A DNA stretch of 64,000 nucleotides from Vibrio furnissii CIP 102972 (GTDB lineage Bacteria; Pseudomonadota; Gammaproteobacteria; Enterobacterales; Vibrionaceae): positions 18,946-82,945 of the forward strand of contig NZ_ACZP01000010.1 in the NCBI RefSeq assembly GCF_000176175.1. Direction: 5' to 3'. The notes under the pieces were generated by a model. The model was given only the letters and a program-made list of their open reading frames with translations, was not told the origin of the DNA and ran no database searches. The translations under genes and the position numbers were made by a program. Below, piece by piece: positions 45,707 through 55,794 of the stretch (its first letter is position 1; every line of letters starts with the position of its first letter).

Positions 45707-46744
45707 TTAAAATGCGGACATTTCCAGTTCAATTTTCTTCTGCACTTCCGCCGGATCCACCAGCCCTTGTGCGATCAACTGCTTGGCGTTCTGTTCCATG
45801 GTTTGCATGCCATGCGCCGCGCCCGTCTGAATGATCGAATACATCTGCGCGACTTTGTCTTCGCGGATCAAGTTACGAATCGCCGGCGTCGCCAACATGA
45901 TTTCATGACACGCCACTCGCCCGCCGCCGAGACGTTTGAGCAGTTTCTGCGCAATCACGGCGCGCAGCGACTCTGACAGCATCGAACGCACCATGTCTTT
46001 ATCACTGCCCGGAAACACGTCAATGATGCGGTCAATGGTTTTCGCCGCCGAACTGGTGTGCAGCGTCCCAAACACCAAATGGCCGGTTTCCGCCGCCGTC
46101 AGCGCTAAGCTGATGGTCTCTTGATCGCGCAGCTCACCGACCAGAATCACATCCGGATCTTCACGCAGCGCACTGCGCAGCGCATTTTTAAAACTGTGCG
46201 TGTCGCGGTGCACTTCACGTTGGTTGATCAAACATTTGTTGTTGCTGTGCACAAACTCAATCGGATCTTCGATGGTCAGCACATGCTTGTTGTGGGTGGC
46301 GTTAATGTAATCAACCATCGCGGCCAATGTAGTCGATTTACCCGAGCCCGTAGGCCCCGTCACCAATACCAGTCCTTTCTCGTAATTGGCGATTTTGTTG
46401 AAGATGTCCGGCGCATGCAGTTGCTCTAGCGTTGGAATCGTCGTTGGAATGGTCCGAAAAACCGCGGATGCGCCGCGCGATTGATGGAAAGCGTTGACAC
46501 GAAAACGACCGATATCCGGTAATTCAAAGGAAAAGTCCACTTCCAGCTTTTCTTCGTACTCACTGCGCTGGGCATCATTCATGATTTCAAAAATTAATCG
46601 ATGCACGTCAGCGTGTGTAAACGCAGGCACACCAAGCTTTCTCACCTCGCCATCGATGCGCACCATCGGAGGAACGCCCGCAGAAAGATGTAGATCTGAC
46701 GCATTATGCTTTACACTAAATTCCAGTAACTCAGAGATATCCAT
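45707..46744 (-). CDS. pilT: type IV pilus retraction ATPase PilT
   Basis: A 345-residue hexameric motor at the cytosolic face of the inner membrane that depolymerises the pilus. Walker A GPTGSGKSTTLAAM, Asp box TIEDPIEFVHS, Walker B VILVGELRDQETI, His box GHLVFGTLHTSSA and the retraction motif AIRNLIRED are all intact. It is the first gene of pilTU and is divergent from yggS across only 25 bases, so the promoters overlap. Confidence 0.97.
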   Translation of the reverse strand: MDISELLEFSVKHNASDLHLSAGVPPMVRIDGEVRKLGVPAFTHADVHRLIFEIMNDAQRSEYEEKLEVDFSFELPDIGRFRVNAFHQSRGASAVFRTIPTTIPTLEQLHAPDIFNKIANYEKGLVLVTGPTGSGKSTTLAAMVDYINATHNKHVLTIEDPIEFVHSNNKCLINQREVHRDTHSFKNALRSALREDPDVILVGELRDQETISLALTAAETGHLVFGTLHTSSAAKTIDRIIDVFPGSDKDMVRSMLSESLRAVIAQKLLKRLGGGRVACHEIMLATPAIRNLIREDKVAQMYSIIQTGAAHGMQTMEQNAKQLIAQGLVDPAEVQKKIELEMSAF

Positions 46745-46769
46745 CTATTTTCCTTACTAAAGTCTGGCT

Positions 46770-47477
46770 ATGAGTAGTATTCAACAAAATCTTGAACATA
46801 TCACTTCACAGATCGAAAACGCACAGCAAAAGTGTGGCCGTTCTCGAAGCTCTGTGCAACTTCTGGCGGTCAGTAAAACCAAACCCGTCGAGGCAATTCT
46901 CGAAGCAGCAGAGGCCGGTCAGCGTGCCTTTGGTGAAAACTACGTGCAGGAAGGCTGCGATAAAGTGCAGTTTTTTGCCGAGCATCACCCAGAACTGAAC
47001 CTTGAATGGCACTTCATCGGCCCATTGCAATCCAACAAAACAAGGCTGATCGCCGAGCATTTCGACTGGATGCACACCATTGACCGCGCCAAGATTGCGC
47101 AGCGGCTGAGTGAGCAGCGCCCCGCCCATTTGCCGCCATTGCAGGTGCTGATTCAAGTGAACACCAGTGGTGAAGCCTCGAAATCTGGGGTCAGCGAGAA
47201 TGATTTATTTACACTTGCGGAATTGATTTCCAGCCTGCCAAACCTCACTTTAAGAGGATTGATGTCCATTCCGGAAAACGTGCCGGATTACGCATCGCAG
47301 CTGGCGGCATTTCGTCAACTGGCGGCATTGAAAGACCAGTTGGCCGAGAAATATGACGGCATCGATACGCTGTCGATGGGGATGAGTGGCGACATGGCGG
47401 CGGCGATTGAAGCTGGCAGCACCATTGTGCGCATTGGCACCGCGATTTTCGGCCAGCGCGATTACCCCCGCGCGTAA
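46770..47477 (+). CDS. yggS: PLP homeostasis protein (YggS/PROSC family)
   Basis: A 235-residue single-domain TIM-barrel protein that binds pyridoxal 5'-phosphate and keeps vitamin B6 balance. The PLP lysine lies in LLAVSKTKP; AFGENYVQE, WHFIGPLQSNK and LSMGMSGDM follow. It starts the yggS-proC-yggT-yggU-rdgB-hemW run, a conserved order. Confidence 0.95.
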   Translation: MSSIQQNLEHITSQIENAQQKCGRSRSSVQLLAVSKTKPVEAILEAAEAGQRAFGENYVQEGCDKVQFFAEHHPELNLEWHFIGPLQSNKTRLIAEHFDWMHTIDRAKIAQRLSEQRPAHLPPLQVLIQVNTSGEASKSGVSENDLFTLAELISSLPNLTLRGLMSIPENVPDYASQLAAFRQLAALKDQLAEKYDGIDTLSMGMSGDMAAAIEAGSTIVRIGTAIFGQRDYPRA

Positions 47478-47514
47478 CGCGGCATCCACCCTAATTTTTG
47501 ATTTGGATATGATC

Positions 47515-48333
47515 ATGGAACACAGAACCATCGCCTTTATTGGCGCAGGCAACATGGCGCATGCCATCATTGCAGGCTTAGTGGGTAGCGGCTACCCAGC
47601 GCAACGCATTATCGCCACCGCACCGTCGGAAACGCGTCGCAAACCGTTGGAAGACAACTACGGCATTCGCACCACCAGCGACAACTTGGCTGCGGCAAGC
47701 GAAGCCGACGTGGTGGTCTTGGCGGTCAAACCGCAGTTGATGGCCGACGTCTGTCAGCCGCTGCACGCGATCGACTTTTCCAGCAAGCTGGTGATTTCCA
47801 TCGCCGCAGGTGTGTCCGTGGCACGTTTGAATGCCATGCTCGGCAGTACACTGAATTTGGTCCGCGTGATGCCAAACACGCCATCGCTGGTCAATCGCGG
47901 CATGGCAGGGCTGTACGCAGCGCCGTCAGTTTGCGACGCCGATAAAGCCTTTACCGCCGAGCTGATGAGCGCCGTGGGCAAAGTGTGCTGGGTAGAACAA
48001 GAATCGGGCATCAACAGCGTGATTGCAGCGGCGGGCAGCGCGCCGGCGTATTTCTTCTTGTTTATGGAAGCGATGCAAGCCGAAGCGATGGCACAAGGAT
48101 TTGATAAAGACACCGCGCGCCTGCTGGTACAACAATCCGCGCTGGGCGCCGCCGAAATGGTGCAAGCCAACCCCGACATCGAACTCGCCACACTGCGCGA
48201 GCAAGTGACATCGAAAGGCGGCACCACCGCCGAAGCCATTCGTACCTTTAACGACCATCAGTTAACGGAGATTGTGGCAAAAGCGATGCGCGCAGCGGTC
48301 AGCCGCGCCGAAGAGATGGAAAAATTATTTTAA
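47515..48333 (+). CDS. proC: pyrroline-5-carboxylate reductase
   Basis: Last step of proline synthesis, NADPH-dependent. The start at 47515 gives 272 residues with IAFIGAGNMAHAIIAGLV as the dinucleotide-binding loop. A longer frame overlaps yggS. VRVMPNTPSLVNRGM and the C-terminal VTSKGGTTAEAI are intact. It follows yggS by 37 bases, likely the same transcript. Confidence 0.96.
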   Translation: MEHRTIAFIGAGNMAHAIIAGLVGSGYPAQRIIATAPSETRRKPLEDNYGIRTTSDNLAAASEADVVVLAVKPQLMADVCQPLHAIDFSSKLVISIAAGVSVARLNAMLGSTLNLVRVMPNTPSLVNRGMAGLYAAPSVCDADKAFTAELMSAVGKVCWVEQESGINSVIAAAGSAPAYFFLFMEAMQAEAMAQGFDKDTARLLVQQSALGAAEMVQANPDIELATLREQVTSKGGTTAEAIRTFNDHQLTEIVAKAMRAAVSRAEEMEKLF

Positions 48334-48384
48334 TCTGACGGTCACTCACCCATGAGTGACCTTTATCTGTAGTAAGGGCTTCTT

Positions 48385-48942
48385 ATGAATGCAATGAGTT
48401 TTCTAATCTCCACCCTGTTTGATATTTATATCATGGTCGTGATTCTACGAATCTGGCTACAAGCAGCGCGTGCAGATTTCTACAACCCATTTTCTCAGTT
48501 TGTGGTCAAAGCAACGCAACCGGTCGTGGGGCCACTGCGTCGCGTGATCCCATCGATCGGGAGTCTGGATCTGGCCACCGTGCTGTTTGGTTACGTGCTG
48601 TGTATTCTCAAGTACGTCGCGTTGATCCTGATCGCTTCACGAGGCGGTGTGGTCTTCAGTGCTGATTTTCTGCTGCTGGGTCTGTTGTCTCTGGTAAAAG
48701 CCGCTGGCGGCCTGCTGTTCTGGGTGCTGGTGCTACGGGCAATTCTCAGCTGGGTCAGCCAAGGTCGCAGCCCAGTGGAGTATGTGTTCCATCAACTGAC
48801 AGAGCCAATGCTGGCGCCGATTCGCCGCATTATTCCAGTCATGGGCGGCTTTGATCTCAGCGTGCTGGTGCTGTTTATCGTGCTGCAATTTGCCAACTTC
48901 CTGATGGGCGATATCATTGGCCCCATCTGGTATCAGCTATAA
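48385..48942 (+). CDS. yggT: YggT family membrane protein
   Basis: A 185-residue inner-membrane protein with two YGGT repeats, each with [22 protein letters not shown] or [23 protein letters not shown] loops between hydrophobic helices. Function is poorly defined; osmotic-stress and cell-division roles have been proposed for relatives. Its stop codon overlaps the yggU start by one base. Confidence 0.93.
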   Translation: MNAMSFLISTLFDIYIMVVILRIWLQAARADFYNPFSQFVVKATQPVVGPLRRVIPSIGSLDLATVLFGYVLCILKYVALILIASRGGVVFSADFLLLGLLSLVKAAGGLLFWVLVLRAILSWVSQGRSPVEYVFHQLTEPMLAPIRRIIPVMGGFDLSVLVLFIVLQFANFLMGDIIGPIWYQL

Positions 48943-49232
48943 TGAAAGCAGCTTGGTTTGACGGGGACGATCTACTGCTGCGGCTCTATATTCAACCCAA
49001 GGCCAGCCGCGACAGCATTGTGGGGTTACACGGGGATGAACTGAAGGTGGCGATCACCGCGCCACCGGTGGACGGAAAAGCCAATGCGCATCTCAGTAAA
49101 TACCTGGCCAAACAGTGTAAAGTTGCCAAGGGTCTGATCGATATAGAGAAAGGGGAGTTGGGGCGTCATAAGCAGATCCGCATCCACACGCCGGCTCAGA
49201 TACCGCCCGAAGTTCAAGCCATCCTCGACTAG
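48942..49232 (+). CDS. yggU: DUF167 (YggU) family protein
   Basis: A 96-residue protein with [19 protein letters not shown] and [18 protein letters not shown], hallmark of UPF0235/YggU. Function unknown. It is translationally coupled to yggT through TAATG. Confidence 0.94.
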   Translation: MKAAWFDGDDLLLRLYIQPKASRDSIVGLHGDELKVAITAPPVDGKANAHLSKYLAKQCKVAKGLIDIEKGELGRHKQIRIHTPAQIPPEVQAILD

Positions 49233-49290
49233 ATAGCCAGCTCCCCGCCCACCTATGGCGGGGACTATTTTTTTAAGAAGGAGAAAAACC

Positions 49291-49722
49291 ATGCGTCAAT
49301 GGATACTCGCCCTGTTGCTTGCATGCGCGGCCATCCCCGCCAGTGCAGAGCAATTGATCAACATCAAGGATGTTGAGGTACACTACTCCGCTTTTAACTC
49401 AACGTTTCTGACGCCGCAGGTGGCCAAAAGCTACCAACTGACCCGAAATGGGTATTCCGCGGTGCTCAACATCAGCGTGCTCGATACCAGCACCGTGGGC
49501 AAACCCGCCGTGGAAGCGACGCTGTCAGGTCAGGTCAAAAACCTGATCGGCAACATGCGCGAACTGGCATTCAGCGAAGTCAAAGAAGGCAATGCGATTT
49601 ACTATCTGGCCGAATTTCCGATCAGCAATGAAGAGGAGCTTCGCTTTGATATTGATGTCAACGCCGGCCTCAAAGGCGCTGGCAAGCTGAAATTCACGCA
49701 GAAGTTTTACGTTGAACCGTAA
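49291..49722 (+). CDS. DUF4426 exported protein
   Basis: A 143-residue protein with a signal peptide (cleavage near IPASAEQ) and a DUF4426 domain ([30 protein letters not shown]). Probably periplasmic; function unknown. The start at 49291 follows AAGGAG; an upstream ATG adds only polar residues. It is found between yggU and rdgB in Vibrio. Confidence 0.88.
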   Translation: MRQWILALLLACAAIPASAEQLINIKDVEVHYSAFNSTFLTPQVAKSYQLTRNGYSAVLNISVLDTSTVGKPAVEATLSGQVKNLIGNMRELAFSEVKEGNAIYYLAEFPISNEEELRFDIDVNAGLKGAGKLKFTQKFYVEP

Positions 49723-49745
49723 CCGTTAACCGAAAAGAGAGTGCG

Positions 49746-50345
49746 ATGAAAAAGATTGTTTTAGCCACCGGAAACCAAGGCAAAGTCCGTGAAATGGCCG
49801 ACCTGTTGGCTGATTTTGGGTTTGATGTGGTCGCACAAAGCGAATTCAATGTCTCTGAGGTAGCCGAGACCGGCACCACCTTTATCGAAAATGCCATCAT
49901 CAAAGCGCGCCACGCGGCCAAAGAAACCGGCTTACCGGCCATCGCTGATGACTCCGGCCTAGAAGTGGATGCCCTTGACGGCGCGCCCGGCGTTTATTCT
50001 GCGCGCTACGCGGGTGAACACGCCACAGACCAACAGAACCTAACCAAGCTGCTCGATGCGATGAAAGATGTGCCAGAAGCGCAGCGCACGGCGCGTTTCC
50101 ACTGCGTTTTGGTACTGATGCGTCATGAGAACGATCCGACGCCGCTGGTTTGCCACGGCACTTGGGAAGGTCGCATTCTCACCGAAGCGCACGGTAGCAA
50201 CGGATTTGGTTACGACCCAATTTTCTTCGTTCCGGAAGACAACTGCGCATCGGCTCAACTTGAACCGGCGCGCAAGAAGCAGTTGTCGCACCGCGGTCAG
50301 GCGTTGAAAAAACTATTTCAGGCGATTGAAGAGCAAAAGCAGTGA
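49746..50345 (+). CDS. rdgB: XTP/dITP pyrophosphatase (HAM1/RdgB)
   Basis: Removes dITP, XTP and similar mutagenic nucleotides. 199 residues: [17 protein letters not shown] at the N-terminus, [20 protein letters not shown] in the active site and [11 protein letters not shown] near the end. The last base of its TGA is the first base of the hemW ATG, so the two are translationally coupled. Confidence 0.96.
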   Translation: MKKIVLATGNQGKVREMADLLADFGFDVVAQSEFNVSEVAETGTTFIENAIIKARHAAKETGLPAIADDSGLEVDALDGAPGVYSARYAGEHATDQQNLTKLLDAMKDVPEAQRTARFHCVLVLMRHENDPTPLVCHGTWEGRILTEAHGSNGFGYDPIFFVPEDNCASAQLEPARKKQLSHRGQALKKLFQAIEEQKQ

Positions 50346-51517
50346 TGTTGACCCCGCCGGCACTCAGCCTTTACGTACACATTCCGTGGTGCGTGCAGAA
50401 ATGCCCGTATTGCGATTTTAACTCGCATGCGCTCAAAGCCGACATTCCGGAAACCGAGTACATTGATGCGCTGTTGGAAGATCTCGACACCGATATCGAG
50501 CGCTATCAACTGACGGACGATCCGCGGTTGTTGCACTCGATCTTCATCGGCGGCGGCACGCCAAGTTTGATCTCGCCCGACGGCATCGGCCGCTTGCTAC
50601 GCGGCATTGAAGCGCGTATTGCGTTCAAACCCGACATCGAGATCACCATGGAAGCCAACCCGGGCACCATCGAAGCCGAGCGCTTTGCCGGTTACCGCCA
50701 GGTGGGTGTGACGCGCATTTCGATTGGGGTGCAGAGCTTTGAACCGGAGAAACTCACTCGCCTGGGCCGTATTCACGGCCGCGATGAAGCCGTCAAAGCC
50801 GCCCAACTGGCACATCAGATTGGCTTAAATAGCTTTAACCTCGATCTAATGCACGGCCTGCCGGATCAAACATTAGAGCAAGCGCTGGCGGATCTCGAGA
50901 GCGCCATCGAACTCGCGCCGCCGCATCTGTCGTGGTATCAGCTCACCATTGAGCCAAACACCCTGTTCTACTTCAAGCCGCCGACCTTACCAGACGACGA
51001 CGCGCTGTGGGACATCTTCGAACTCGGTCATCAGAAACTGACCGCAGCGGGGTATGTGCAGTATGAAATCTCAGGGTACAGCAAGCCGGGTTATCAGTGT
51101 CAGCACAACCTCAACTACTGGCGTTTTGGTGACTACCTTGGCATCGGGTGTGGCTCGCACGGTAAGCTGAGTTTTGCTGACGGGCGCATTGTGCGCACCA
51201 CCAAGGTCAAACACCCGCGCGGTTATCTGGCGGCGTATCAAAACCTAGCGAAACCTTACCTCGACAGCGAGCAGTTGGTAGCGGATGTGGATCGGCCGTT
51301 TGAGTTCTTCATGAACCGCTTTCGCCTGATTGAACCGTGCCCGAAAGCCGATTTCAGCGCCACCACCGGCCTGCCGATCAGCGTGATTCAACCCACATTG
51401 GATTGGGCAATTGAACAAGAGTTTCTGAGTGAAACGGAGACTCACTGGCAGATCACCGAGAAAGGAAAACTGTTTCTGAACGATCTGTTGGAAGCGTTTA
51501 TGGCAGACGACGAGTAA
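50345..51517 (+). CDS. hemW: radical SAM heme chaperone HemW
   Basis: A 390-residue radical SAM protein formerly called oxygen-independent coproporphyrinogen oxidase-like. The cluster motif is WCVQKCPYCDF (CxxxCxxC). GGGTPSL and SIGVQSFEPEKL follow, and a HemN C-terminal domain ends the protein. HemW inserts heme into respiratory proteins. The ATG at 50345 overlaps the rdgB stop; a GTG one codon earlier is less likely. Confidence 0.94.
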   Translation: MLTPPALSLYVHIPWCVQKCPYCDFNSHALKADIPETEYIDALLEDLDTDIERYQLTDDPRLLHSIFIGGGTPSLISPDGIGRLLRGIEARIAFKPDIEITMEANPGTIEAERFAGYRQVGVTRISIGVQSFEPEKLTRLGRIHGRDEAVKAAQLAHQIGLNSFNLDLMHGLPDQTLEQALADLESAIELAPPHLSWYQLTIEPNTLFYFKPPTLPDDDALWDIFELGHQKLTAAGYVQYEISGYSKPGYQCQHNLNYWRFGDYLGIGCGSHGKLSFADGRIVRTTKVKHPRGYLAAYQNLAKPYLDSEQLVADVDRPFEFFMNRFRLIEPCPKADFSATTGLPISVIQPTLDWAIEQEFLSETETHWQITEKGKLFLNDLLEAFMADDE

Positions 51518-51539
51518 CCGCCCTTCCCCTCAACAATCC

Positions 51540-51574
51540 CCATTTGGCTCAGTCCTTCATGCCGAGCCAAATGG
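51540..51574. repeat. perfect 11-bp inverted repeat behind hemW
   Basis: CCATTTGGCTC (51540-51550) mirrors 51564-51574 across 13 bases. No T-run follows on either strand, so it is not a standard terminator. Confidence 0.6.
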
Positions 51575-51606
51575 CGATAGCGCCTCGCGCTTTGGACGAG
51601 TGTGCC

Positions 51607-51628
51607 GCCATGCCCTTTAGGGCATGGC
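51607..51628. repeat. perfect 9-bp inverted repeat with TTTA loop
   Basis: GCCATGCCC-TTTA-GGGCATGGC, 31 bases before the glsA stop side. Without a T-run it might still act as a 3'-end stabilising hairpin for hemW or glsA transcripts. Confidence 0.6.
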
Positions 51629-51659
51629 CAACCCAATGCGTATTAAACGGGATTTGAAG

Positions 51660-52580
51660 TTAGAAGATCGAGCGGCCAATGCGCTGCGCGAATAACTCCA
51701 GTGCTTTGGTGCCTGCCAGCGAGTTGCCGGACGGATCCAGTTCGGGCGACCAGACCGCAATCGTCATTTCGCCCGGCACGACAGCGATAATGCCGCCGCC
51801 CACGCCGGATTTACCCGGCATCCCGACCCGATAAGCAAACTCACCCGCCCCATCGTACAAACCACAAGTCGCCAACAGCGCATTGATCTGCTTACTTTGT
51901 GTCGCAGTGATCACGCGTTCATGGGTCAGCACCGACACGCCTTTGTTGGCGAGATAACTGAAGGTTTTCGCCAGTTCGACACAGCTCATGTTGAGCGCGC
52001 AGGCGTGGAAATAGTTGGTCAACACAGGGAGCACTTCGTTGTCAAAGTTACCAAATGAGCGCATCAGATAGGCAATCGCCGCATTGCGATCGCTGTGTTG
52101 CATCTCCGAGTTCGCCACCACTTTATCGTAGATGATCTGCTCTTCGCCGCACAGTTGGCGTACAAATTCCAACAAACGCTGGCGCGGTGCCGATAATCGG
52201 CTGTGCAGCATATCCGCCACCACAATCGCCCCCGCATTGATGAACGGGTTCCGTGGAATCCCCTGCTCCATTTCGAGCTGAATCAGCGAGTTGAACGCTT
52301 GCCCAGAGGGCTCTTTACCCACGCGGCGCCACAGTTCATCCGGTTGATACAACCCCATGGCAAGCGTCAAGCTCAGGGCTTTGGAGATCGACTGAATCGA
52401 AAATCCTTCGTCTGCATCTCCGGCTTTGATGACCTCACCTTGATTGGTGTAGACCGCCATGCCTAATTTATGGTTCGGCACTTGGGCCAGTGCCGGTATG
52501 TAATCCGCGACTTTTCCTTGTCCGATCAGTGGGCGAACGTCATCCAATATGCTCGCCAGTAATTCTGGTGTCGGTTTCAT
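51660..52580 (-). CDS. glsA: glutaminase A
   Basis: Hydrolyses glutamine to glutamate and ammonia. 306 residues with the serine beta-lactamase-like fold: [15 protein letters not shown] holds the Ser-x-x-Lys pair, [12 protein letters not shown] and the late [15 protein letters not shown] are conserved. It is monocistronic, on the strand opposite hemW and codirectional with trmB upstream. Usual length for the family. Confidence 0.95.
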   Translation of the reverse strand: MKPTPELLASILDDVRPLIGQGKVADYIPALAQVPNHKLGMAVYTNQGEVIKAGDADEGFSIQSISKALSLTLAMGLYQPDELWRRVGKEPSGQAFNSLIQLEMEQGIPRNPFINAGAIVVADMLHSRLSAPRQRLLEFVRQLCGEEQIIYDKVVANSEMQHSDRNAAIAYLMRSFGNFDNEVLPVLTNYFHACALNMSCVELAKTFSYLANKGVSVLTHERVITATQSKQINALLATCGLYDGAGEFAYRVGMPGKSGVGGGIIAVVPGEMTIAVWSPELDPSGNSLAGTKALELFAQRIGRSIF

Positions 52581-52663
52581 TGTGTCGGCTTTACTTTCTT
52601 ATTGTTATCGTCCCTATTCCAGCGGAGCGCACCAAATCCACGGTGATTTCCTGAGGAACATTG

Positions 52664-52698
52664 TCAAAAAAGCCAACATTGCAGCAATGTTGGCTTTC
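52664..52698 (-). terminator. trmB terminator
   Basis: On the reverse strand AAGCCAACATTGC-TGC-AATGTTGGCTT is followed by TTTT. It separates trmB from glsA. Confidence 0.9.
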
Positions 52699-52752
52699 GT
52701 TCACGTTACGTGCCGAGCTAGTATCGGCCGCTCGGCCGCGGCTTGTCCAGTA

Positions 52753-53472
52753 TTAACTGATGCGTTTGTATTTGATGTCCCAAACGCCGTGTCCCAGACG
52801 ATGACCACGCTGTTCAAACTTCGTCAGCGGACGCTCTTCCGGACGAGGGACAAAGTCACCCTCTTGCGCGATGTTCTCAAAACCCGGTGCTTGATTCATC
52901 ACTTCAACCATGTGTTCTGCGTAGTTTTCCCAGTCGGTCGCCATGTGGAACACGCCTTCACCCAGGATCAACTTCTGGCGCACCATTTCAGCAAACTCGA
53001 GCTGAACGATACGGCGTTTGTGGTGACGTTTCTTGTGCCACGGATCGGGGAAGAACAGTTGCAGCGTCGCGAGACTGCTGTCTGGAATCATGTTGGCAAA
53101 CACTTCCACTGCATCGTGACACATCACGCGCAGGTTGGTGATGCCCGCTTCGCGAGCGGAGGACAGGCACGCACCCACGCCAGGGCTGTGTACTTCGATA
53201 CCGAAGAAGTTTTTCTCGGGTGCGTTCTTGGCCATTTCAACCAGTGACGCCCCCATACCAAAGCCGATTTCCAGTACCACAGGATTGTTGTTGCCAAACA
53301 CCTGCTGCCAATCCAGCAGCGCATCCTGATAATCAATTCCCATTGTTGGCCAGCACTCTTTCATCGCTGCTTCCTGACCTTTTGTCAGGCGGCCTTCACG
53401 ACGCACGAAACTGCGGATTTTACGCACAATTTTGCCGTCTTCGGTGAACTCGTTTTTGGTTACTTCAGTCAT
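52753..53472 (-). CDS. trmB: tRNA (guanine-46-N7)-methyltransferase
   Basis: A 239-residue class I methyltransferase that makes m7G46 in tRNA. The AdoMet site is [13 protein letters not shown]; the family pattern [17 protein letters not shown] follows. The start at 53472 fits the family; a longer frame up to 53607 is not conserved. Divergent from mutY, the same order as in V. cholerae. Confidence 0.95.
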   Translation of the reverse strand: MTEVTKNEFTEDGKIVRKIRSFVRREGRLTKGQEAAMKECWPTMGIDYQDALLDWQQVFGNNNPVVLEIGFGMGASLVEMAKNAPEKNFFGIEVHSPGVGACLSSAREAGITNLRVMCHDAVEVFANMIPDSSLATLQLFFPDPWHKKRHHKRRIVQLEFAEMVRQKLILGEGVFHMATDWENYAEHMVEVMNQAPGFENIAQEGDFVPRPEERPLTKFEQRGHRLGHGVWDIKYKRIS

Positions 53473-53928
53473 TGGTATTGCCTGTTCAATTTTTAGTCTC
53501 GACTCAAAGGGCTTGTGATTATCCAAAGAATTGCTTTGGGCGCAAGTGTTATTGTCGTTGAAATCCACTCCTAAGCGACAAGCGGGCACGCGAAGTGCTT
53601 CTGCCACCAGCCAACACGCGTCCTTTGCTTGTGTTTGCCATGCGCTGCCGCTTGCACCCCAAGGGCGTTCATCACGCTGAAATTTGGATCATCTGTTTTA
53701 CATCTTTGTCATTCTATGGTGCAATTTTGCCCCATCACGCTCATGCATGCCGCGCAAATTGTGACTCGATTCGCAAACGCAATGTTTACCAAGGATGAGG
53801 CATGCAGGCGCAACATTCGGCTACGGCCACCAACAATCGGACGCGCCATGCAAGACGGCGCGGTTGAACGACGCCGTTCAGCGTCGAATTGATCAGTAAC
53901 ACTTAACCCCATCGGATGACTAAATAGA
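53473..53928. other. 456-base divergent region between trmB and mutY
   Basis: No gene is supported. It includes the trmB and mutY promoters. Its length is larger than expected for this locus, and it forms the left edge of the segment where mutY appears to have been replaced. Confidence 0.45.
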
Positions 53929-54954
53929 ATGACCATGCCGTCGCTCACACCGAAGCAATTTCAAGAGCACCTGCTCACTTGGCAACGCCACCATGGCCGA
54001 CACGATCTGCCGTGGCAACAAAACCCATCACCCTATCGTGTGCTGGTGTCGGAAGTGATGCTGCAACAGACGCAAGTCGTGACGGTTATTCCCTACTTTG
54101 AGCGCTGGATGGCGAGTTTCCCAACCATCGAAGCGCTCGCAAACGCGACGGAAGATGCCGTCATGAATCACTGGCAAGGGCTAGGCTACTACTCGCGAGC
54201 GCGCAATTTACGCAAAGCGGCCCTCTATATTCAAGACACATGGAACGGTGAATTTCCGGCTGACGTCAACGCCCTGCAAAACATCCCTGGCGTCGGGCGC
54301 TACACCGCAGGCGCGATCGCCGCCTTTGCCTTCAATACCTATGGCCCCATCGTCGACGGCAACGTGAAACGCCTGTTTTGCCGATATTTTGGCATTGAAG
54401 GCGTACCGGGAACCTCTGCCATGGATAAGCAGCTCTGGAGCACAGCCGAAGCGTATACGCCGACTCACAATAATCGCCAGTATGCGCAAGGGCTTCTCGA
54501 TATGGGAGCGACCCTCTGCAAACCCAAAAACCCAACCTGCGATGCCTGCAGCTTCACAACCACATGCAAGGCTTACCAAACCAACCGCGTGAGTGAACTG
54601 CCGACACCCAAACCCAAGAAAGTGACCCCAACTAAGCCCGGACATTTTCTCTGGCTCGAATCCGATGGCAAGTTATTGCTCGAAAAGCGAGCGGACGATG
54701 GCATTTGGGGCGCGCTCTGGTGTTTACCCCAGATTTATCTTGAACCGGAGCAGCTTGGGGAGCACATCAAGCTCAAAGGTGCGTTCAAACATACATTTAC
54801 CCATTACAAACTCGATGGAAAAGTGTGGCAAATTGATAAATTGGGCGTCGAAAATCCCCAACAGCAATGGATGCCGTTGCACCAGTTGGATGATGTCGGC
54901 CTGCCCAAACCGATTCGCACTTTCATCGAAAAACACGTGAAGACACAAGCGTAG
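53929..54954 (+). CDS. mutY: A/G-specific adenine glycosylase MutY, divergent type
   Basis: Removes adenine paired with 8-oxoguanine. It has 341 residues. The N-terminal glycosylase domain has VSEVMLQQTQV (catalytic Glu), the helix-hairpin-helix IPGVGRYTAGAIAAFAF, and IVDGNVKR (catalytic Asp). The iron-sulfur ligands CKPKNPTCDACSFTTTC are intact, and a Nudix-like C-terminal domain follows. Compared with E. coli MutY from memory, the usual STAGAILSLSLG and PILDGNVKRVLARC segments are quite different here. yggX is not directly downstream; a transporter lies between. A scrap resembling a typical mutY 3' end precedes yggX. The gene seems functional but foreign. Confidence 0.9.
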   Translation: MTMPSLTPKQFQEHLLTWQRHHGRHDLPWQQNPSPYRVLVSEVMLQQTQVVTVIPYFERWMASFPTIEALANATEDAVMNHWQGLGYYSRARNLRKAALYIQDTWNGEFPADVNALQNIPGVGRYTAGAIAAFAFNTYGPIVDGNVKRLFCRYFGIEGVPGTSAMDKQLWSTAEAYTPTHNNRQYAQGLLDMGATLCKPKNPTCDACSFTTTCKAYQTNRVSELPTPKPKKVTPTKPGHFLWLESDGKLLLEKRADDGIWGALWCLPQIYLEPEQLGEHIKLKGAFKHTFTHYKLDGKVWQIDKLGVENPQQQWMPLHQLDDVGLPKPIRTFIEKHVKTQA

Positions 54955-55014
54955 ATGGGACAGGCGCGCTTCACATATCGAGAGCAGGCTCTGAAGCAGA
55001 ATTTAGCGCGCCTT

Positions 55015-55794
55015 TCAAACAAGATCATTCCCCAGGAAACGACCTAAATCGGGCAAGAACGTGGTGTAGCTCTGGTGCCCACGTTGGATGTAGCATTGCT
55101 GAATCGGCACCCCGTACAACTCGGTCAAGTGGTGCTCCGTTAACACCTCATGTTTGGGGCCTGTCAAACACCGTTTATCTTTCATCAGCAACACCACGTG
55201 ATCCGCAATGAACTGCGCTTGCGCCGGATCATGCGTTGAAAACAAGATACTGATCTGACGCTCTTTCGCCAACGCGTGGAGCAATTCAATCACCGTGGCT
55301 TGATGGGCCAGATCCAACGCAGTCGTCGGTTCATCAAGAATCAAAACATCGCACTCACTCGCCAAGGCGCGGGCAATGAGCACCAGTTGCTGCTGACCGC
55401 CGGATAATCGATCAAACGCCTCGTGCGCAAGGTGGTCAATCGACAGCATCGCCAAGGCGCGCTGAGCCATGGTGATGTCATGCTGACTCGGCGAGGAAAA
55501 CAGGCCAATGGTGTTGGCTCGGCCCATCAACACCATATCGAGAACGGCATACGAAAATGCGCAATCAAAACGTTGCGGCACAAAATTAATCCGCCCCATA
55601 TGCTCAACGCGGCCTTGCAGCGGTCGTTGATCGCCCAACAGCGTTTTCATCAAGGTCGTTTTGCCTTGCCCATTGCCCCCCAATATCGCGGTGATTTCTC
55701 CCCGCGATAACACAAGATCCACGGGGTCAAACAACGGCCGATTTGGGCGATGACCGCAAACCAGTTGCTCCGTTTTCAGGGTGATGGGATTCAT
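55015..55794 (-). CDS. FecE/BtuD-type ABC transporter ATP-binding protein
   Basis: A 259-residue ATPase of an iron-siderophore, heme, cobalamin or molybdate-type importer. Walker A GGNGQGKTTLMKTLLG, signature RLSGGQQQLVLIARAL and Walker B VLILDEPTTALDLA are all present. It overlaps the permease gene by four bases. Last gene of a three-gene operon that runs convergent to mutY. The substrate cannot be told from the ATPase. Confidence 0.9.
   Translation of the reverse strand: MNPITLKTEQLVCGHRPNRPLFDPVDLVLSRGEITAILGGNGQGKTTLMKTLLGDQRPLQGRVEHMGRINFVPQRFDCAFSYAVLDMVLMGRANTIGLFSSPSQHDITMAQRALAMLSIDHLAHEAFDRLSGGQQQLVLIARALASECDVLILDEPTTALDLAHQATVIELLHALAKERQISILFSTHDPAQAQFIADHVVLLMKDKRCLTGPKHEVLTEHHLTELYGVPIQQCYIQRGHQSYTTFLPDLGRFLGNDLV

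Noticed and set aside
53595..53892. Short frames between trmB and mutY
   Set aside because: No ribosome binding sites and overlapping one another in different frames.
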